From Candidatus Uhrbacteria bacterium (lineage in GTDB: Bacteria > Patescibacteriota > Patescibacteriia > 2-12-FULL-60-25), in assembly GCA_018499965.2 (NCBI GenBank), contig JAHBAS020000002.1, positions 1 to 64,000 on the forward strand: DNA of 64,000 nt. The letters run 5' to 3'. The notes beneath the pieces are model-generated. The model searched no databases. It was not told the origin of the DNA and saw nothing but the letters and a program-made list of their open reading frames with translations. Numbering within the stretch: the stretch's first letter is position 1; each line of letters opens with the position of its first letter. A program made the translations under genes and the position numbers. Shown one piece after another: positions 63,392 to 64,000 of this stretch.

Positions 63392-64000
63392 CTAATCATG
63401 AACGACGCGTAAGATCTCTTCAATGGATGTGATGCCGGTCGCGACTTTCGCGAATCCGTCTTCCAACATGGTGGTCATGCCTTGCTCGCGCGCTTTGGCG
63501 CGAATGTCATCGGAACTCGCGCGACGCTTGATGAGCTCGCGGACTTCTTCGGTGACTTCGAGCACTTCGTAAATTCCCTGACGTTTGACGTATCCCGTAT
63601 GATTACACTTCTCACATCCTTTTGCGCGGAACACGGTTCGATTCGCTTCGAGTAATTCTTTCGGCATCAATTCTGCGAGCGTTTCGATTTCTTCTTTAGA
63701 CATCGTGTACTGCTCCTTGCAATCCTGGCAGAGACGACGAACCAATCGCTGACCAATGGCTACATTGACCGTGGTCGCGATCAAAAACGGCTCGATCTTC
63801 ATATCCAACAAACGAGGCAACGTGGTTGCCGCATCGTTCGTATGAAGCGTTGAGAGGAGCAAGTGTCCGGTCATGGCCGCGTTCACGGCAATGCTCGCGG
63901 TTTCCGTATCGCGGATTTCTCCGACGAGAACGATATTCGGGTCTTGGCGAACAATGGCGCGCAAGCCCTGTGAGAACGTGAGGTTCGTCGTGGCATTGAC
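63392..64000 (-). CDS. pilB: Type IV pilus assembly ATPase PilB, C-terminal part (start outside window)
   Basis: The frame is open to the right window edge. The visible 202 residues hold the C-terminal ATPase core: Walker [21 protein letters not shown], His box [24 protein letters not shown], then the zinc site CQDCKEQ...[21 protein letters not shown] and the final helices ([29 protein letters not shown]). It is the first in-window gene of the operon pilB-pilC-fimT-like-LVIVD pilin-pilW-like-pilX-like. It differs from the 612-residue PilB at 7571-9409, so the genome has two. Confidence 0.93.
   Translation of the reverse strand, partial: VNATTNLTFSQGLRAIVRQDPNIVLVGEIRDTETASIAVNAAMTGHLLLSTLHTNDAATTLPRLLDMKIEPFLIATTVNVAIGQRLVRRLCQDCKEQYTMSKEEIETLAELMPKELLEANRTVFRAKGCEKCNHTGYVKRQGIYEVLEVTEEVRELIKRRASSDDIRAKAREQGMTTMLEDGFAKVATGITSIEEILRVVHD

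Overview
The window looks like a chromosome segment of a candidate-phyla-radiation (Patescibacteria/Parcubacteria-type) bacterium. This is an inference from gene content: four-S1-domain ribosomal protein S1, a short ProRS without an editing insert, RNase Y, a type IV pilus set with pseudopilins carrying lectin or propeller domains, surface proteins of FN3/Ig-like repeats, and no metabolic operon anywhere. Base composition looks close to half GC. No 16S rRNA or other decisive taxonomic marker is present.

Layout. 1-3.0 kb: end of an Ig-like surface protein and two unrecognised cytoplasmic proteins. 3.2-9.4 kb: rpsA, ftsH, a polytopic membrane protein and a GspE/PilB ATPase. 9.5-14.2 kb: two tandem LamG-domain pilins, tsaE, tsaD, an EamA-type half transporter, arfB and tRNA-Glu. 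14.4-20.7 kb: small accessory proteins, a DUF475/TerC-like membrane protein, a secreted SH3 protein and a DUF4230 protein. 20.7-26.3 kb: cell-envelope enzymes (FG-GAP/L,D-transpeptidase fusion, GH3 glycosidase, S66 peptidase) and an SdpR/SdpI pair. 26.3-28.2 kb: rpsP, khpA, trmD. 28.4-34.3 kb: marR, RND adaptor and RND pump. 34.4-41.0 kb: FN3 surface protein, trxB, trxA, infB, truB and a DUF2238-like protein. 41.0-44.7 kb: a REP-associated transposase, then a five-gene accessory operon packed with structured RNA. 44.7-57.8 kb: proS, pilT, a Memo-family protein, a 1780-residue alpha-2-macroglobulin-like protein with an ECF sigma factor, ymdB, hup, a small membrane protein and rny. 58.1-64 kb: tRNA-Lys, tRNA-Arg and a pilus operon (pilB-pilC-pseudopilins-pilA).

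Most interesting region: 41.6-44.45 kb. One strong promoter drives a long leader with a junction-and-terminator (riboswitch-like) element. Five small membrane or secreted proteins follow, separated by structured RNA modules. Two leader copies differ in sequence but keep base pairing through compensatory changes, and two intercistronic modules are also duplicated. I do not recognise these RNAs or proteins.

A second system is a palindromic element, consensus TTTTAGCYAAAA. It sits directly after the -35 box, or just upstream of it, in promoters of small accessory genes and of the HU gene, suggesting a shared regulator.

The intergenic DNA holds several families of short-period tandem repeats and REP-like hairpins. 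Members of these families have entered coding sequence in trmD, at the 5' end of tsaD, and in the REP transposase gene itself. Many core genes have leaderless or near-leaderless starts, while accessory genes have Shine-Dalgarno sequences and consensus sigma-70 promoters.
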